Origin: Sphingomonas sp.
GTDB taxonomy: Bacteria; Pseudomonadota; Alphaproteobacteria; Sphingomonadales; Sphingomonadaceae
Length of the DNA: 14,809 nucleotides
Assembly: GCA_019247755.1 (NCBI GenBank)
Contig: JAFBAM010000067.1
Span: forward strand, 1 to 14,809
Direction of reading: 5' to 3'
In this document: positions 13,585 to 14,809 of the stretch, piece after piece
How the letters are laid out: each line of letters opens with the position of its first letter
How positions within the stretch are numbered: the stretch's first letter is position 1
Notes under the pieces: generated by a model
The model's database searches: none
Seen by the model: the letters and a program-made list of their open reading frames with translations, nothing else
What the model was told of the DNA's origin: nothing
Translations under genes and position numbers: made by a program

Positions 13585-13745
13585 GCGCTCGGCGGTGAGT
13601 TGTGCGACTCGCGGGACGGAATCAGGAACTCTTTCAAATCATTCAGTTTTTTGGAGTTTTCCACAGCCGTTCGAATCGCTTTATCGATGGTTTAACTCGG
13701 CTCGTCGGCACGCTACGGTTAATCGTTCCACAGGGAGACAAAAGC
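13585..13745. other. AT-richer gap before the EVE-domain gene, no gene seen
   Basis: This is the end of a 333-bp non-coding stretch (13413-13745); the left part is covered by the hydrolase leader and promoter. It is visibly AT-richer than its surroundings, with a run of six T near 13647-13652. It must contain the promoter of the + strand EVE gene, but no clear -35/-10 pair stands out. The ribosome site AGGGAG (13732-13737) lies at its right end. Confidence 0.5.
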
Positions 13746-14144
13746 GTGGCCCGTTGGCTGATGAAATCGGAGCCTGAAAGCTACAGCTGGGCCGATCTGG
13801 TGCGTGATGGCGCCACCGAGTGGGACGGCGTCCGCAACAATGCGGCGCGGCTGCACCTCAGGGCCATGATGGTCGGTGACGAGGCGTTCCTCTACCACTC
13901 GATGTCGGACAAGGCCGTTATCGGGATCATGCGCATCATCCGGGAGGCGCAGCCCGATCCGAAGGACCCCGACTGGGTGTCGGTCCGGGTCGAGCCCATG
14001 AGTCCTCTCGCTCGTCCCGTGACGCTCGCCGAGATCAAGGCCGAGCCCAAGCTCGCGAAGATGGAGCTGATCCGCCAGTCGCGCCTGTCGGTGGCGCCCG
14101 TCCGCGACGACGAGTGGAAACTGATCCTGGAGATGGCGAAATGA
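13746..14144 (+). CDS. EVE domain-containing protein
   Basis: This is a 132-residue protein made of one EVE domain, a PUA/YTH-like fold that binds modified nucleobases in DNA or RNA. Typical features are the start ARWLMKSEPESYSWADL (2-18), TEWDGVRNNAAR (24-35), which holds the aromatic and Asn residues near the pocket, and GDEAFLYHSMSDKAVIG (44-60). The GTG at 13746 is taken as start: it has AGGGAG 8 nt upstream, and stand-alone relatives begin just before W-L-x-K-S-E-P. The open frame continues back to 13602 but adds only unrelated sequence. The stop overlaps the next start (ATGA). The physiological ligand of such stand-alone bacterial EVE proteins is not established. Confidence 0.9.
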   Translation: MARWLMKSEPESYSWADLVRDGATEWDGVRNNAARLHLRAMMVGDEAFLYHSMSDKAVIGIMRIIREAQPDPKDPDWVSVRVEPMSPLARPVTLAEIKAEPKLAKMELIRQSRLSVAPVRDDEWKLILEMAK

Positions 14145-14590
14145 TCGTCCTCGCCCTGGCGCTGGCTGCCACGCCCGTCGCCGAAACGCCCAAGGCGTTC
14201 CTTGAGCGCGTATATGCAAGCTACCACGACCGGAATTTCAGCCCCTTCGAACATGCCGACAGATATTTCGCACCGAAGTTGAAAGCGGCCATCGACGAAG
14301 ACTCACGCGTGGCGAACGGCGAGGTCGGTTATCTCGACGGCGACCCGATCTGCCAATGCCAGGACACTGACGGACTGCGCTCCAAGATCCTCAAGATACG
14401 ACTGCAGAAGCCGGACACGGCACTAGCCGAAGTGCTCCTCGATTACACCGATTCGACGGCGACCCACGTCAAGTTCACGCTGGTCCGAACGAAGGCCGGA
14501 TGGCGAATTGCAGACGTTTCGTCGGGCGATGAGCCGAGCCTGCTGCGCGCGATCGAAACGTCAAACCGACAGGCCCGGGCGAAGCACTAA
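14141..14590 (+). CDS. Small exported protein, DUF3828-like
   Basis: This is a 149-residue protein. A short hydrophobic N-terminus (MIVLALALAATPVAETPKAF) looks like a minimal signal peptide cleaved near residue 14. The mature part is mixed alpha/beta: FLERVYASYHDR, a central YLDGDPICQCQD (64-75) with a Cys-x-Cys pair at 71 and 73, then strands ALAEVLLDYTD and HVKFTLVRTKAGWRIADVSS. The pattern resembles DUF3828, an NTF2-like family of unknown function. The start at 14141 is chosen because it overlaps the EVE stop as ATGA; the open frame from 14114 would place charged residues before the signal. Its stop overlaps the stop of the opposite cytochrome gene by a few bases. Confidence 0.75.
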   Translation: MIVLALALAATPVAETPKAFLERVYASYHDRNFSPFEHADRYFAPKLKAAIDEDSRVANGEVGYLDGDPICQCQDTDGLRSKILKIRLQKPDTALAEVLLDYTDSTATHVKFTLVRTKAGWRIADVSSGDEPSLLRAIETSNRQARAKH

Positions 14591-14808
14591 GGTGCGCAGA
14601 TACGCTCAGACCGCCAGCGCAGATATGTCGCCGGCGGAAGCTCACGCGACGCTTCGAGCCAGGCGACGACCTCCCATATTTGCCGGTCGGAGAGTGAATC
14701 CCGCCATGACGGCATCCCCGTCATCTTGATCCCGTTCTTGGCGATCCAGAACAGCTCGCGCGGTTTCCAGCGGCTCCCGGCGTCAATGAGGTAAGGCGGC
14801 TGCGGTTC
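14587..14808 (-). CDS. C-terminal fragment of a c-type cytochrome, cut by the window edge
   Basis: Only the last 73 codons are in the window; the frame is open to the right edge and the CxxCH heme site lies beyond it. The fragment reads RELFWIAKNGIKMTGMPSWR (17-36) and SDRQIWEVVAWLEASRELP, the usual end of a class I cytochrome c domain with the axial Met (M29 or M32) and the C-terminal helix. A short tail ends in RSERICAP. It converges on the DUF3828-like gene with stop codons overlapping (CTAA). The electron-transfer partner cannot be judged. Confidence 0.72.
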   Translation of the reverse strand, partial: EPQPPYLIDAGSRWKPRELFWIAKNGIKMTGMPSWRDSLSDRQIWEVVAWLEASRELPPATYLRWRSERICAP

Positions 14809-14809
14809 G

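Noticed and set aside
13625..13649. GGAAC followed by GTT, considered as an EcfG general-stress promoter for the EVE gene
   Set aside because: The spacing is one to two bases short of the GGAAC-N16/17-CGTT consensus and the C of CGTT is absent.
13657..13732. DnaA-box-like TTTTCCACA and GTTCCACA in an AT-richer gap, considered as an origin
   Set aside because: There are only two imperfect boxes, no cluster, no AT-rich repeats of origin type and no origin-linked genes nearby.
1..14809. Mobile elements, phage genes, CRISPR arrays or a defence island
   Set aside because: No transposase, integrase, terminal repeats, spaced direct repeats or Cas/restriction motifs were seen; gene content is housekeeping and envelope related throughout.

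Overview
The window is gene-dense, GC-rich chromosomal DNA that looks like a sphingomonad-type alphaproteobacterium. This is inferred from gene content and protein flavour: a Ppx/GppA-RlmE pair, a NodT/EmrA/EmrB efflux operon, a SleB-type cell wall hydrolase and an EVE-domain gene. It is not based on a marker gene. Spacing is very tight. Several gene pairs share start/stop bases (TTGA at 1018, GTGA at 3664, TAATG at 8845, ATGA at 14141), and two convergent pairs overlap at their stop codons (CTAG at 1743, CTAA at 14587). I see no insertion sequence, phage gene, CRISPR array or origin.

Layout. 1-1746 (+): the 3' part of a BepA-like M48 metalloprotease with TPRs, translationally coupled to a membrane-anchored DsbA-like thiol oxidoreductase; together they look like an envelope protein quality-control pair. 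1743-4719 (-): a probable three-gene operon of ppx/gppA-type phosphatase, rlmE (23S rRNA 2'-O-methyltransferase) and an unusual Nramp-related transporter. 4863-4936 (+): tRNA-Gln(CTG) with its own promoter. 4941-6070 (-): a flavin-binding PNPOx-like protein and a TetR/AcrR repressor. 6217-10523 (+), divergent from the repressor: a tripartite drug-efflux operon (NodT-type outer-membrane channel, EmrA/HlyD adaptor, EmrB/QacA 14-TM MFS pump), followed after 9 bp by an undescribed 44-codon ORF for a small single-span membrane protein. 10640-11203 (-): a secreted DUF2807 protein with glycine-rich repeats. 11306-12055 (+): a glutathione S-transferase-like protein. 12059-12634 (-): an orphan response regulator. 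12750-13412 (-): a SleB-family cell wall hydrolase with a structured leader. 13746-14590 (+): an EVE-domain protein coupled to a small exported DUF3828-like protein. 14587-14808 (-): the C-terminal end of a c-type cytochrome, cut by the window edge.

The best-integrated unit is the efflux locus. The TetR gene and the pump operon diverge from a 146-bp region with two 17-bp near-repeat operators whose centres are 52 bp apart (about five helical turns). Each covers the -10 region of one of two promoters that appear to share a -35 element. The other places worth a second look are the overlapping palindromes upstream of the DUF2807 gene, the mutually exclusive hairpins in the SleB leader, the Nramp protein lacking the canonical metal-binding residues, and the small ORF behind the MFS pump. 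No clearly new defence or mobile system is visible.
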